Shown here one piece after another: positions 1 to 7,435 of a stretch of 40,774 nt of DNA. Source of the DNA: Phocaeicola plebeius (GTDB taxonomy: Bacteria > Bacteroidota > Bacteroidia > Bacteroidales > Bacteroidaceae). How positions within the stretch are numbered: position 1 is the stretch's first letter; the number at the start of each line of letters is the position of its first letter. The translations under genes and the position numbers were made by a program. Under the pieces are notes generated by a model. It did no database searches and had not been told where the DNA came from. It saw only the letters and a list, made by a program, of their open reading frames with translations. The stretch is from contig SFDG01000024.1 of NCBI GenBank assembly GCA_004558305.1, forward strand, positions 1-40,774, read 5' to 3'.

Positions 1-573
1 CCAAAGCAGGAACCAGATTGAGAACTTTGGGGGACTAAAACAACTTCCTGTTGGGAATATTTAACAAATGGACTGAAACTTGCTGCAATGTGGGCTAAGG
101 GAGGGCCACAGCGCAATCTGGGCGATGCAATATATACATAACACCCGATGGGGCGTACTGTTGCTTCGGTTTTTTGACAATACTATTGAAATTTAGCGGA
201 TTTCTAACCGTCAAAAACACAAAGCGCGTAATACGCCTTCGTATAAATATGTTTGTCTTCCCTGCCCTCCCGCCATGGCGTAGGGGACGAAAGACGGGGT
301 AAAATTAGTGAGAATTCAGATACTATCCAACTGTTTCGGGCAAAATATATCCTCTCCGATGGACGATTATAGTTTCATAGTCTGTTCGGACAGCTGCTTC
401 CGTTTTGCGTTCAGCCAAGGCTGAACGGTCGTAGAAGATAACATACTTGTGGCTCGAAGCTATCTTCGAGCACCGTTCAGCCTTGGCTGAACGCAAAAGT
501 AAGCTATCAAAAAGGGGGAGCTAATCTGTATGTACTCTAACAGAAATACAAGTGCACACAGGGAGAAAGTGAT
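1..573. other. gene-free left edge of window
   Basis: No convincing coding region lies here. One plus-strand frame is open from the window edge to a TAA ending at base 64 (last residues LKQLPVGNI). It could be the tail of a gene entering from the left, but about 20 open codons is not significant. The remainder is fairly AT-rich. Its only strong structure is the paired hairpin element at 403-498. Confidence 0.5.
403..498. repeat. REPIN-like pair of inverted palindromes
   Basis: The 27-base arm at 403-429 is the exact reverse complement of the arm at 472-498, with 42 bases between. Each arm is itself a hairpin, GTTCAGCC-AA-GGCTGAAC on the left and GTTCAGCC-TT-GGCTGAAC on the right. The spacer contains a third hairpin, GCTCGAAG-CTAT-CTTCGAGC, at 452-471. 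Two short palindromes in opposite orientation around a spacer is the architecture of REP doublets (REPIN/BIME). It could also act as an RNA structure or transcription stop downstream of the HEPN gene, although no clear T tract follows. Confidence 0.75.
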
Positions 574-972
574 TCACAGCATTCCGGCAAGTGTATCGAC
601 GAACAACCGTGCCTGGGGCAGCAGCTCATCCACCAGCTCCTCATCGCAATAAGCAAAATCGTCATAATCTCCACTATGACGCTTTTCAAACAAAGTACTG
701 AAGGTTTTACCGATTTTGATAGGCAGCTTTCCAGTAGAAACAAAATGCAACCCCAGCAAGGTTTTAACACCATTATGCGTCTGGGTAGTCAAATCATGCT
801 TCAAAAGCAGAGCAACAGCAGCATAATAACAGGCATAATACATACGGTTGACAGCTGCGTTGCAGAAGGATTCACGACGCATCACCTCTGCCTCTCTCAA
901 TGTGGCATAAGCACGCTCTATCCGATAGGTAATCAATGCCTTCTTGCTTTCTTCATCCATCAGCGTCTTCAT
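574..972 (-). CDS. HEPN domain protein (putative toxin of a HEPN/MNT pair)
   Basis: This 132-residue, mostly helical protein has the HEPN-family look (PF05168 type), with the helix AAVNRMYYACYYAA at about 39-52 and a conserved RHSGDYDDF segment near 97-105. In HEPN/MNT systems the HEPN partner is usually an RNase toxin or the target of modification by the paired nucleotidyltransferase. The start codon overlaps the stop of the upstream MNT gene by four bases (ATGA at 969-972), so the two are translationally coupled. The canonical HEPN RNase signature R-x4-6-H is not obvious, so toxicity is not assured. A hand-counted 60-base sample (781-840) is about 40% GC, below most neighbours and compatible with acquisition by transfer. 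The family call is firm; the toxin role is inferred. Confidence 0.85.
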   Translation of the reverse strand: MKTLMDEESKKALITYRIERAYATLREAEVMRRESFCNAAVNRMYYACYYAAVALLLKHDLTTQTHNGVKTLLGLHFVSTGKLPIKIGKTFSTLFEKRHSGDYDDFAYCDEELVDELLPQARLFVDTLAGML

Positions 973-1283
973 AACACAATACCTTCATTGATTACATTGA
1001 CATAAAAGGGAGTCTTGAAAGGACGGTTTTCCCACTGTTTGCGGGGCATTACAATGGGACTGATGGACACCCCCGTCCGCAATTCCAGCTCATAAAGGGG
1101 CAATGTAACGGCTTCTTCTTGGGCAAGCGACAAACGTTCTCCATCCAGCAATATCAGTAGGTCGATATCGCTGTCGGTACGCGCCTCACCACGGGCTTCC
1201 GAACCAAAAAGGATGGTTTGGGCAGAAGGAGCGACACTGCGCATGGTTTGACGTATTTGTTCTATTATCTCCATTCGTCTCAT
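969..1283 (-). CDS. MNT-type nucleotidyltransferase (putative antitoxin)
   Basis: This 104-residue minimal nucleotidyltransferase has the polymerase-beta fold signature GS-x10-DxD: G27-S28, then D39 and D41 in DSDIDLLILL. These residues bind nucleotide and metal. In described HEPN/MNT pairs the MNT protein neutralises the HEPN protein by binding it or by transferring AMP to it. It is the first gene of a two-gene unit and overlaps the HEPN gene by four bases. The ATG at 1283 was chosen because it lies about 26 bases downstream of a very good Bacteroidetes promoter; an internal ATG at 1274 is possible. A stand-alone nucleotidyltransferase of another function is the alternative, but the coupled HEPN gene makes that unlikely. 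Confidence 0.88.
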   Translation of the reverse strand: MRRMEIIEQIRQTMRSVAPSAQTILFGSEARGEARTDSDIDLLILLDGERLSLAQEEAVTLPLYELELRTGVSISPIVMPRKQWENRPFKTPFYVNVINEGIVL

Positions 1284-1308
1284 AGCGTGTAAGTTCTTTA
1301 TCCTAAGG

Positions 1309-1340
1309 CAAAGATAGTCGTTTTTGATGACATTGCCAAA
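1309..1340 (-). promoter_or_regulatory. Bacteroidetes-type promoter of the MNT/HEPN operon
   Basis: On the minus strand TTTG (1340-1337) is followed by a 20-base spacer and TATCTTTG (1316-1309). This is a full match to the -33 TTTG and -7 TAnnTTTG boxes of the Bacteroidetes primary sigma factor. It lies just upstream of the MNT start at 1283. Confidence 0.75.
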
Positions 1341-1393
1341 TTTTAGCTCGTTGAGTTTTTACCTTATCGTAGGCTGCAGCCCCCCCGAAGGAC

Positions 1394-2098
1394 TTACTTA
1401 TACAGCAGGAAGATGCAGGGAATTTTCGACAGGTCGGGCAAATGGCCCTTCCACTCCCGCAAGGTCTTCGTTCGGATGTATTCCCCCTCGCAGGTCAGAT
1501 TGGCGGCAATGCACATCTTGGTCTGCGGACGGCAGGTGCGGAGAATCTCCTCCATCAGCTTGTTGTTGCGGTAAGGCGTCTCGATGAACAGCTGCGTCTG
1601 GTGTTCGGCATAAATCCGCTGCTCCAGCTCCTTCAACCGGCGGGTGCGCTCGCCCTGCTCAATCGGCAGGTAGCCATGGAACGCAAAACTCTGGCCATTG
1701 AAGCCGGAACCCATGACGGAAAGCAGAATGGACGAGGGGCCCACCAACGGCACCACCTTCAGCCCCTTCCGCTGCGCAATGGCCACCACATCCGCTCCCG
1801 GATCGGCCACAGCCGGGCAACCGGCCTCCGAAATCACCCCCATCGGATGCCCTTCCTCCAGCGGCTTCAGATAACCGGCAATGTCCTCTGCCGGCGTATG
1901 CTTGTTCAACGGATAAAATGTCAGTTCGTCAATCTGGATGCCCGCATCTACTTTCTTCAAGAAACGGCGGGCCGACCGCACGTCCTCTACAATGAAATGA
2001 CGGATACCGAGGATGATGTCGCGGTTATAGACGGGAAGGACCTGATCGACGGGCGTATCGCCCAGCGTGACAGGCAACAGATAAATAGCAGGTTCCAT
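1394..2098 (-). CDS. rsmI: RsmI-like SAM-dependent methyltransferase (tetrapyrrole methylase fold)
   Basis: This 234-residue protein belongs to the tetrapyrrole (corrin/porphyrin) methylase fold in its RsmI branch. RsmI 2'-O-methylates 16S rRNA C1402 using S-adenosylmethionine. The visible signatures are MEPAIYLLPVTLGD at the N terminus, SEAGCPAVADPGADVV near residues 90-105 (the SDPG loop), and VPLVGPSSILLSVMGSGFNG near 116-135. It is shorter than E. coli RsmI (about 286 residues) and may be a Bacteroidetes paralogue, so the exact base methylated is uncertain. It is third in the fabI - gldB - rsmI unit, 39 bases after gldB, and was probably never under its own strong promoter. Confidence 0.8.
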   Translation of the reverse strand: MEPAIYLLPVTLGDTPVDQVLPVYNRDIILGIRHFIVEDVRSARRFLKKVDAGIQIDELTFYPLNKHTPAEDIAGYLKPLEEGHPMGVISEAGCPAVADPGADVVAIAQRKGLKVVPLVGPSSILLSVMGSGFNGQSFAFHGYLPIEQGERTRRLKELEQRIYAEHQTQLFIETPYRNNKLMEEILRTCRPQTKMCIAANLTCEGEYIRTKTLREWKGHLPDLSKIPCIFLLYK

Positions 2099-2137
2099 AG
2101 AAAAGACAGGAATTAGTTGGGTTGTTTGACGGTAAGG

Positions 2138-3124
2138 TTATAAGATGGAAAAATCGCTAAAATCATTCTTCTCCAGCAAGTCCGCTACGGACAGGTCGGG
2201 ATGCTGCTTCCGGTACCTCTCCACCCATTGGATACCCAACCAGATGCCTACACTCGGGGGCAACGGCTTCCCCTCGAACATCAGTCCGGGTTCGGAACGG
2301 GTGAAGGCTCGCAGCACCATGGGGTCGGTGCTGCCGAGGTAGCCTCCGGCAGCCAGCCATGCACAGACCTTCTGCAGGTGGGCCTTGCACCAGGCTTTCT
2401 CTTCTTCGGTATAGCCCATCAGGTCTTCCGACGAAGCTGCATCTATCAGCTGGCCGACCACCCAATAGATTTTGCCCCGGTGCATCAGCTGGTCGAACAA
2501 GGTGCGGCGGGCAGGATGCCATTCAAAGGGATAACGCCCCATCAGGTAGAACACGAAGCAGTCGGGCAGGATGCGCCCGGGCTTCATGGAACGGTACTGG
2601 TGGGGATAGTAATAACGGCGGTAGAGGGGATAGTCCTCCCCCATGTATTTGTCCAGGCTGATGCCCAACAGGCTGTCGGTCACCACCACCGACTGGTTGA
2701 GGGCGGATATCTGCGTGTAGATGCGGGGAACCACCAGTCCGGGCACCTCCTTCTCCAGGCGGGCGAACCCTTTGGAAAGCCCTTCCTCGATGTCGGACAC
2801 ATCCTTGAATTTATCCGACACATCGTCCATAAGGCGCAGCAAGGTGGTGTCGGAGTAATAGGCATACAAGCGTTCGTTGATAGCAGGCTCGTTCACCGAA
2901 CCCAGTTCGAGGACATCCTCGATGAGCAGCTTGGTGACATTCGGGAACTCCAGGCTCATCCGCTGTTGCGCCGTCACACTGTTCAGCACCGTTGCCTCGT
3001 ATTGCAGGCGGTCATAACGAGCCACTTTTATGTCCCTGTCCGACACGGCTCCCCCATTCCACCCGTCGTTGCGACAGGCAGAAAAGGCCAGGAAGCCCAT
3101 CAGCAGGAACAAAAAGTATCTCAT
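2138..3124 (-). CDS. gldB: GldB-type lipoprotein
   Basis: This 328-residue protein begins MRYFLFLLMGFLAFSAC, a lipoprotein signal with Cys17 as the lipidation site, and is exported and anchored in the envelope. The body matches the gliding-motility lipoprotein GldB family: an N-terminal block on conserved IARYD-like sequence, a central HQYRSMKPGRILPDCFVFYLMG region, and the C-terminal PPSVGIWLGIQWVERY motif. In Flavobacterium GldB is needed for gliding, whereas non-gliding gut Bacteroidales keep a homologue of unknown role. The start is placed at 3124, not at an upstream in-frame codon at 3211, because only this start gives the signal peptide and avoids overlap with fabI. It lies 16 bases after fabI. 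Confidence 0.85.
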   Translation of the reverse strand: MRYFLFLLMGFLAFSACRNDGWNGGAVSDRDIKVARYDRLQYEATVLNSVTAQQRMSLEFPNVTKLLIEDVLELGSVNEPAINERLYAYYSDTTLLRLMDDVSDKFKDVSDIEEGLSKGFARLEKEVPGLVVPRIYTQISALNQSVVVTDSLLGISLDKYMGEDYPLYRRYYYPHQYRSMKPGRILPDCFVFYLMGRYPFEWHPARRTLFDQLMHRGKIYWVVGQLIDAASSEDLMGYTEEEKAWCKAHLQKVCAWLAAGGYLGSTDPMVLRAFTRSEPGLMFEGKPLPPSVGIWLGIQWVERYRKQHPDLSVADLLEKNDFSDFSIL

Positions 3125-3140
3125 GACTTCCTTTCGAGGT

Positions 3141-3998
3141 TTATCCGTAGATAATGTTACCGTTCTCGTCCTTGTACTCGTCGAGTCCCTTCTCGTACGT
3201 AGCCATGGCACGCAGGCTCATGCCGACGCTGGAGAAACCTCCGTCGTGGAACAGGTTCTGCATGGTCACCTTGCGGGTGAGGTCGGAGAACATGACAATG
3301 GCATAGTCGGCACATTCGTCGGCAGAGGCATTGCCCAGGGGCGACATCCGGTTGGCAAAGTCGAACAGCTTGTCCATCCCCTTCACGCCCGAGCCGGCAG
3401 TGGTCATGGTGGGCGACTGGGAAATGGTATTGATGCGCACATGGTGTTCACGGCCATAGATGTAGCCGAAGCTGCGGGCAATGGACTCCAGCAGTGCCTT
3501 GGCATCGGCCATGTCGTTGTAGCCATAGAACGTACGCTGGGCAGCCACATAGCTCAACGCCAGAATCGACCCGTACTCGCTGATGGCATTCAGTTTTTTT
3601 GCCGACTGAATCATTTTGTGGAAAGACACGGCAGATATGTCGAGCGTCTTCTCCAGCATGTCGTAGTCCAGGTCATCGTACGTACGCTTCTTGCGGACAT
3701 TTGGGGACATACCGATGGAGTGGAGCACAAAGTCGATTTTTCCTCCCAGCACTTCCATGGAGCGCTTGAACACGTTTTCCAGGTCTTCCACGCTGGTGGC
3801 ATCGGCCGGAATCACTTCGCAGTTCAGTTTTTCCGACAAGGCGGAAACCTGTCCCATGCGCACAGCGACGGGCGTATTCGACAATGTAATCACGGCACCT
3901 TCTTCCACGGCTCTCTCAGCCACTTTCCAAGCAATCGACTGCTCGTTCAAGGCACCGAAGATAATTCCTCTCTTTCCTTTCAGTAAGTTATAACTCAT
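3141..3998 (-). CDS. fabI: enoyl-[acyl-carrier-protein] reductase FabI
   Basis: This 285-residue NADH-dependent enoyl-ACP reductase performs the last reduction of each fatty-acid elongation cycle in the cytoplasm. The N terminus KGKRGIIFGALNEQSIAW is the Rossmann cofactor loop specific to FabI. HSIGMSP at 93-99 contacts the cofactor. Tyr150 and catalytic Tyr160 followed by Met163 and Lys167 align with E. coli Tyr146/Tyr156/Met159/Lys163. The tail YEKGLDEYKDENGNIIYG extends past the usual core. It is the first gene of the fabI - gldB - rsmI operon and is preceded by a TATCTTTG box. The FabI assignment is very secure and implies that triclosan-class inhibitors have a target here. Confidence 0.96.
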   Translation of the reverse strand: MSYNLLKGKRGIIFGALNEQSIAWKVAERAVEEGAVITLSNTPVAVRMGQVSALSEKLNCEVIPADATSVEDLENVFKRSMEVLGGKIDFVLHSIGMSPNVRKKRTYDDLDYDMLEKTLDISAVSFHKMIQSAKKLNAISEYGSILALSYVAAQRTFYGYNDMADAKALLESIARSFGYIYGREHHVRINTISQSPTMTTAGSGVKGMDKLFDFANRMSPLGNASADECADYAIVMFSDLTRKVTMQNLFHDGGFSSVGMSLRAMATYEKGLDEYKDENGNIIYG

Positions 3999-4430
3999 AT
4001 TCTTTCATTGTTTGTTATTTCGGGGGCAAAGATACAAACTTCTCTTTACTTATTTATGTTTTTGAACATACAAAATGGAAAAAACAACAATTCTTCCATC
4101 TTTTCCATACGATTCTACAAGACCTTGTCCGCCCGTCCGGACGGAAATCCCATTTTTTTCACGTATTCAATCAAAATCTTCACATGGGTCTCAGAAAGTA
4201 TTTCTACTTTTGTCATCGTTATCAAGAGGTTTTTCATAATATTTATTTAAGGTTAGAATTAGGTTAAAATGCAAGGATAATCCTTTCTGATAGTTCTCTG
4301 AGAAGAGCGCTGCAGCAAAGGATTATTTTGTAAACTGCTACTTCCTTCCCTGAAACTGCCTCGGACGATGACCGATACGAATTATATATATAATGTATAA
4401 GACTAATATTATTAAAAAACATAACGAAAG
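3999..4430. other. divergent intergenic region between fabI and GH28 genes
   Basis: This AT-rich gap contains the fabI -7 box (4027-4034) and a perfect 12-base palindrome CCGTCCGGACGG (4133-4144). It also has an inverted repeat, ATAATCCTTT (4277-4286) with AAAGGATTAT (4317-4326), spaced by 30 bases, upstream of the GH28 gene. The last could be an operator for the carbohydrate cluster. No clean TAnnTTTG box was found for the plus-strand genes; the nearest is TATTTTG at 4324-4330. Short open frames here show no family features. Confidence 0.5.
4027..4034 (-). promoter_or_regulatory. -7 box of fabI promoter
   Basis: Minus strand TATCTTTG, a full match to the Bacteroidetes -7 consensus, lies 28 bases upstream of the fabI start. 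No TTTG -33 element sits at the expected distance, so the promoter call rests on one box. Confidence 0.5.
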
Positions 4431-6032
4431 ATGATGAATTTACATGCTTTGAAACTTTGGAGCTGGTCGGTCGGCCTGACGACTCTGCTCATCGGGGCTG
4501 CCGGATGTACGACTGCCCCTCAGTCGACCGCTGCAGCAGCTGAAGACATTTATTCCACCCTGCCTTTTGAAATGGATGCCGTGCAGCTGCCGTCGTTCCC
4601 CGACCGCACTTCCTCCATTCTGGAATACGGTGCCGTGGCCGATGGTACCAGTTTGAACACGGAGGCCATCAACAAGGCCATCCAAGAGATGTCCGCCCAA
4701 GGAGGCGGAACGGTAATTATCCCGGACGGACTGTGGCTGACGGGTCCCATCGTACTGCAAAGCAATGTCTGCCTGCACCTGAGCGACAACGCCTTGGTCT
4801 TGTTCTCTGACGACCATTCCTTATACCCCATTGTGGAGACTTCCTTCGAAGGACTGGACACCCGCCGTTGCCAGGCTCCTATCTCGGCAAAGGGGGCTGA
4901 GAACATCGCCATCACCGGACTGGGAGTCATGGACGGAAACGGCGATACCTGGCGGCCGGTGAAGAAGAACAAGCTCACGGAAGCCCAGTGGAAAAAGCTC
5001 ACGGCATCGGGCGGTGTCGTGGAAAAGGATATCTGGTATCCCAGCGAAGGGTCGCTGAAAGGGGCCAATGCCTGCAAGGACTTCAACGTTCCCGAGGGCA
5101 TCAGCACACCGGAGGAATGGAACGGCATCCGCGACTGGCTGCGTCCTGTCCTGCTGAGCTTCGTCGGCTGCAAGAAAGTGCTGCTCGAAGGGGTTACCTT
5201 CAAGAACTCGCCCAGCTGGTGCCTGCACCCGCTGTCGTGTGAGGACATCACCATCGACGGGGTCATTGTCTCCAACCCCTGGTATTCGCAAAACGGCGAT
5301 GCCCTCGACCTGGAGTCGTGCAACCGCGCCCTGATCCAGAACTGCAGTTTCGATGCCGGCGACGACGGCATCTGCATCAAGTCGGGCAAGGATGCTGACG
5401 GCCGCCGCCGGGGCGAGCCTTGTCAGAATGTCATCATCCGCAACAACGTGGTACTGCACGGCCATGGCGGTTTCGTAGTCGGCAGTGAGATGTCGGGCGG
5501 TGTGAAGAACATCTATGTGGACAACTGCAGTTTCCTCGGCACCGATGTGGGCCTGCGCTTCAAGAGCACCCGCGGCAGAGGGGGCGTGGTGGAGAACATC
5601 CACATCAGCCGTATCAACATGATCAACATCCCCAACGAGGCATTGATATTCAACCTCTTCTACGGAGGGAAAGGTCCGGGCGAAGAGGACCAGGCCGGCA
5701 TCAAGGTGACTGAAGTACCTGCCGTCACCGAGGAAACGCCTGCTTTCCGGAACATCTACATCAAGGATGTCACGGCCAAGAACGTGGGACGGGCTGTCCT
5801 GTTCAACGGATTGCCGGAAATGCAGATCCAGAACATCCTCATGGAAAACCTGACCATCACGGATGCCAAGGACGGAGTCATCCTGAACCGTGCCGACGGG
5901 GCTACCCTGAAGAACGTGAAGGTCAGCACCGTGAAGGGCGGCGACAACCTGAAGATGCAGGAAGTGACCAACGTGACGATTGACGGAAAAGTCTACGAGA
6001 AAGTGGAAGAAGCCATTTCCTTGAAGTTCTAG
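4431..6032 (+). CDS. GH28 polygalacturonase-like lipoprotein
   Basis: This 533-residue right-handed parallel beta-helix enzyme is expected to hydrolyse alpha-1,4-galacturonosyl or related bonds in pectin. It begins with a lipoprotein signal (TTLLIGAAGC, Cys26), so it probably sits on the cell envelope. The GH28 catalytic set is complete: NGD at 288-290 (NTD in many relatives), DD at 311-312 in FDAGDDGICIKSG, GHGG with His345, and RFK at 376-378 where relatives have RIK. An N-terminal pectate-lyase-like strand (FGA-type motif LEYGAVADGTS, 65-74) precedes it. Two tandem ATGs occur, at 4431 and 4434. It is first in a plus-strand trio with a DUF4861 protein (135-base gap) and GH43. The family is certain; substrate detail is not. 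Confidence 0.94.
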   Translation: MMNLHALKLWSWSVGLTTLLIGAAGCTTAPQSTAAAAEDIYSTLPFEMDAVQLPSFPDRTSSILEYGAVADGTSLNTEAINKAIQEMSAQGGGTVIIPDGLWLTGPIVLQSNVCLHLSDNALVLFSDDHSLYPIVETSFEGLDTRRCQAPISAKGAENIAITGLGVMDGNGDTWRPVKKNKLTEAQWKKLTASGGVVEKDIWYPSEGSLKGANACKDFNVPEGISTPEEWNGIRDWLRPVLLSFVGCKKVLLEGVTFKNSPSWCLHPLSCEDITIDGVIVSNPWYSQNGDALDLESCNRALIQNCSFDAGDDGICIKSGKDADGRRRGEPCQNVIIRNNVVLHGHGGFVVGSEMSGGVKNIYVDNCSFLGTDVGLRFKSTRGRGGVVENIHISRINMINIPNEALIFNLFYGGKGPGEEDQAGIKVTEVPAVTEETPAFRNIYIKDVTAKNVGRAVLFNGLPEMQIQNILMENLTITDAKDGVILNRADGATLKNVKVSTVKGGDNLKMQEVTNVTIDGKVYEKVEEAISLKF

Positions 6033-6167
6033 ACCCGCACTGTCCTTTCGGGCGAAGCGAAGGAACTGACGGGTGCCCCCCTCTCAGGCGGCATTCCGGC
6101 AACAGGTTCTCCGCTTGGCCCGGAAGTGTTTTTCCAAACCACTGAACATTCTTACTTATTTTGCCTT

Positions 6168-7394
6168 ATGAAAGCATTTACCCTAATCAGTCTGGCCCTC
6201 ATGGCCGCCGGCACAGCGACTGCTGCTGTTCCGGCTACGAAAACCTTACACCTGGAAGTGTCCAACCCTTGGAACGAAACAAAGACCGACGAGCCGGTGG
6301 TGGTCCGCCTGGACGACCTGCACCTGGACTTCACCGTCAAGTCGGCAACGGTCTGCAACGGGACGACGGAAATCCCGTCGCAACTCGACGACATCGACGG
6401 CGACTTGCGGGCAGACGAGCTGGCCTTCGTCATCGACCTGCCGGCCCGAAGCAAGGCCAAGGTAGAAGTGACCCTCTCTACTGAAAAAACGGACAAGAGC
6501 TATCCTCCCCGCGTCTATGCACAAATGCTGTTCCGCACCCACAAGAAAGACATCTATGCCAAAGGGGTATCCATTGCTGCCTATGGCACTTCAGACACCT
6601 ACACCGTGCTCCACCACCACGGCATTGCCTTCGAAAGCGAGCTGAACGCCTGGCGTATCTATTTCAACGAGAAACAGACCACCGACCTTTACGGGAAATT
6701 CCGCAAAGGACTGGAAATCGAGGAAAGTCTGTTCTATCCTACCGACGAGCAGTTGCAGCGCGGATTCGGCGATGATGTCATCATGGTGAAGAACAGCTGC
6801 GGAGCCGGTACCTTGAAGGGATGGAACGGCACGGAAGCCACGCATGTGGCCCCTGTGGTCATCCGCGGCCAACGCATCATTGCCACCGGTCCCGTACGGG
6901 CCGTGGTGGAAGCGGAAGTGAAAGGATGGGCGTATCAGGGCAGCGAACTGAACATGGTGAACCGCTACACCCTCTATGCCGGCCACCGCGATGCCCAAGT
7001 GGATGTCCTGTTCGACCGTCCGCTCGGACAGGAAGTGTTCGCCACCGGCGTGCAGCACATTGCCGGTGCCGACCAGGCCATGTACTCCGACCACGAAGGA
7101 CTGGTGGGCAGCTGGGGTACCGACTGGCCGGTGAACGATACGGTGAAATACAAGAAAGAGACGGTGGGACTGGGCACCTTCATTCCGAAGAAGTACGTGG
7201 TGAAGGAAGTGCAGGACAAGGACAACTACCTGTACACCTTGAGCGCTTCCGGACAGACCGGCTTCCGGTACTGGACTACGTTTACCTCGCGAAAGGAGAC
7301 CTTCGGCTATCCCGATGCCAACCGTTGGTTCGACTACCTCCAAACCTGGAGAAAGAACCTGGAACAGCCGATTTCCATAACGCTCATTGAGTAA
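6168..7394 (+). CDS. DUF4861 family secreted protein
   Basis: This 408-residue protein starts MKAFTLISLALMAAGTATAA, a signal peptide, followed by a beta-rich domain recognised as DUF4861 (PF16153 type). Conserved-looking stretches are HHHGIAFESELNAWRIYF (about 150-167), GFGDDVIMVKNSCGAGTLKGW (about 203-223), and GLGTFIPKKY plus GFRYWTTFTSRKETFGYP near the C terminus. DUF4861 members are common in Bacteroidetes pectin-utilisation clusters, near or fused to unsaturated uronyl hydrolases. I know of no firm assigned reaction. Its position between GH28 and GH43 genes implies a role in pectin or rhamnogalacturonan side-chain breakdown. The ATG at 6168 was chosen over one at 6126 because it alone yields the signal peptide. 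Confidence 0.82.
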   Translation: MKAFTLISLALMAAGTATAAVPATKTLHLEVSNPWNETKTDEPVVVRLDDLHLDFTVKSATVCNGTTEIPSQLDDIDGDLRADELAFVIDLPARSKAKVEVTLSTEKTDKSYPPRVYAQMLFRTHKKDIYAKGVSIAAYGTSDTYTVLHHHGIAFESELNAWRIYFNEKQTTDLYGKFRKGLEIEESLFYPTDEQLQRGFGDDVIMVKNSCGAGTLKGWNGTEATHVAPVVIRGQRIIATGPVRAVVEAEVKGWAYQGSELNMVNRYTLYAGHRDAQVDVLFDRPLGQEVFATGVQHIAGADQAMYSDHEGLVGSWGTDWPVNDTVKYKKETVGLGTFIPKKYVVKEVQDKDNYLYTLSASGQTGFRYWTTFTSRKETFGYPDANRWFDYLQTWRKNLEQPISITLIE

Positions 7395-7435
7395 GCGGCC
7401 CTCCTCCAGCGTATGTTTCAGAAAAAGCGACATAT

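Noticed and set aside
2..64. open plus-strand frame ending at base 64, possible gene tail
   Set aside because: Only about 20 codons; no recognisable motif.
4008..4250. 80-codon plus-strand frame between fabI and GH28
   Set aside because: AT-rich, no family resemblance; it begins over the fabI promoter.
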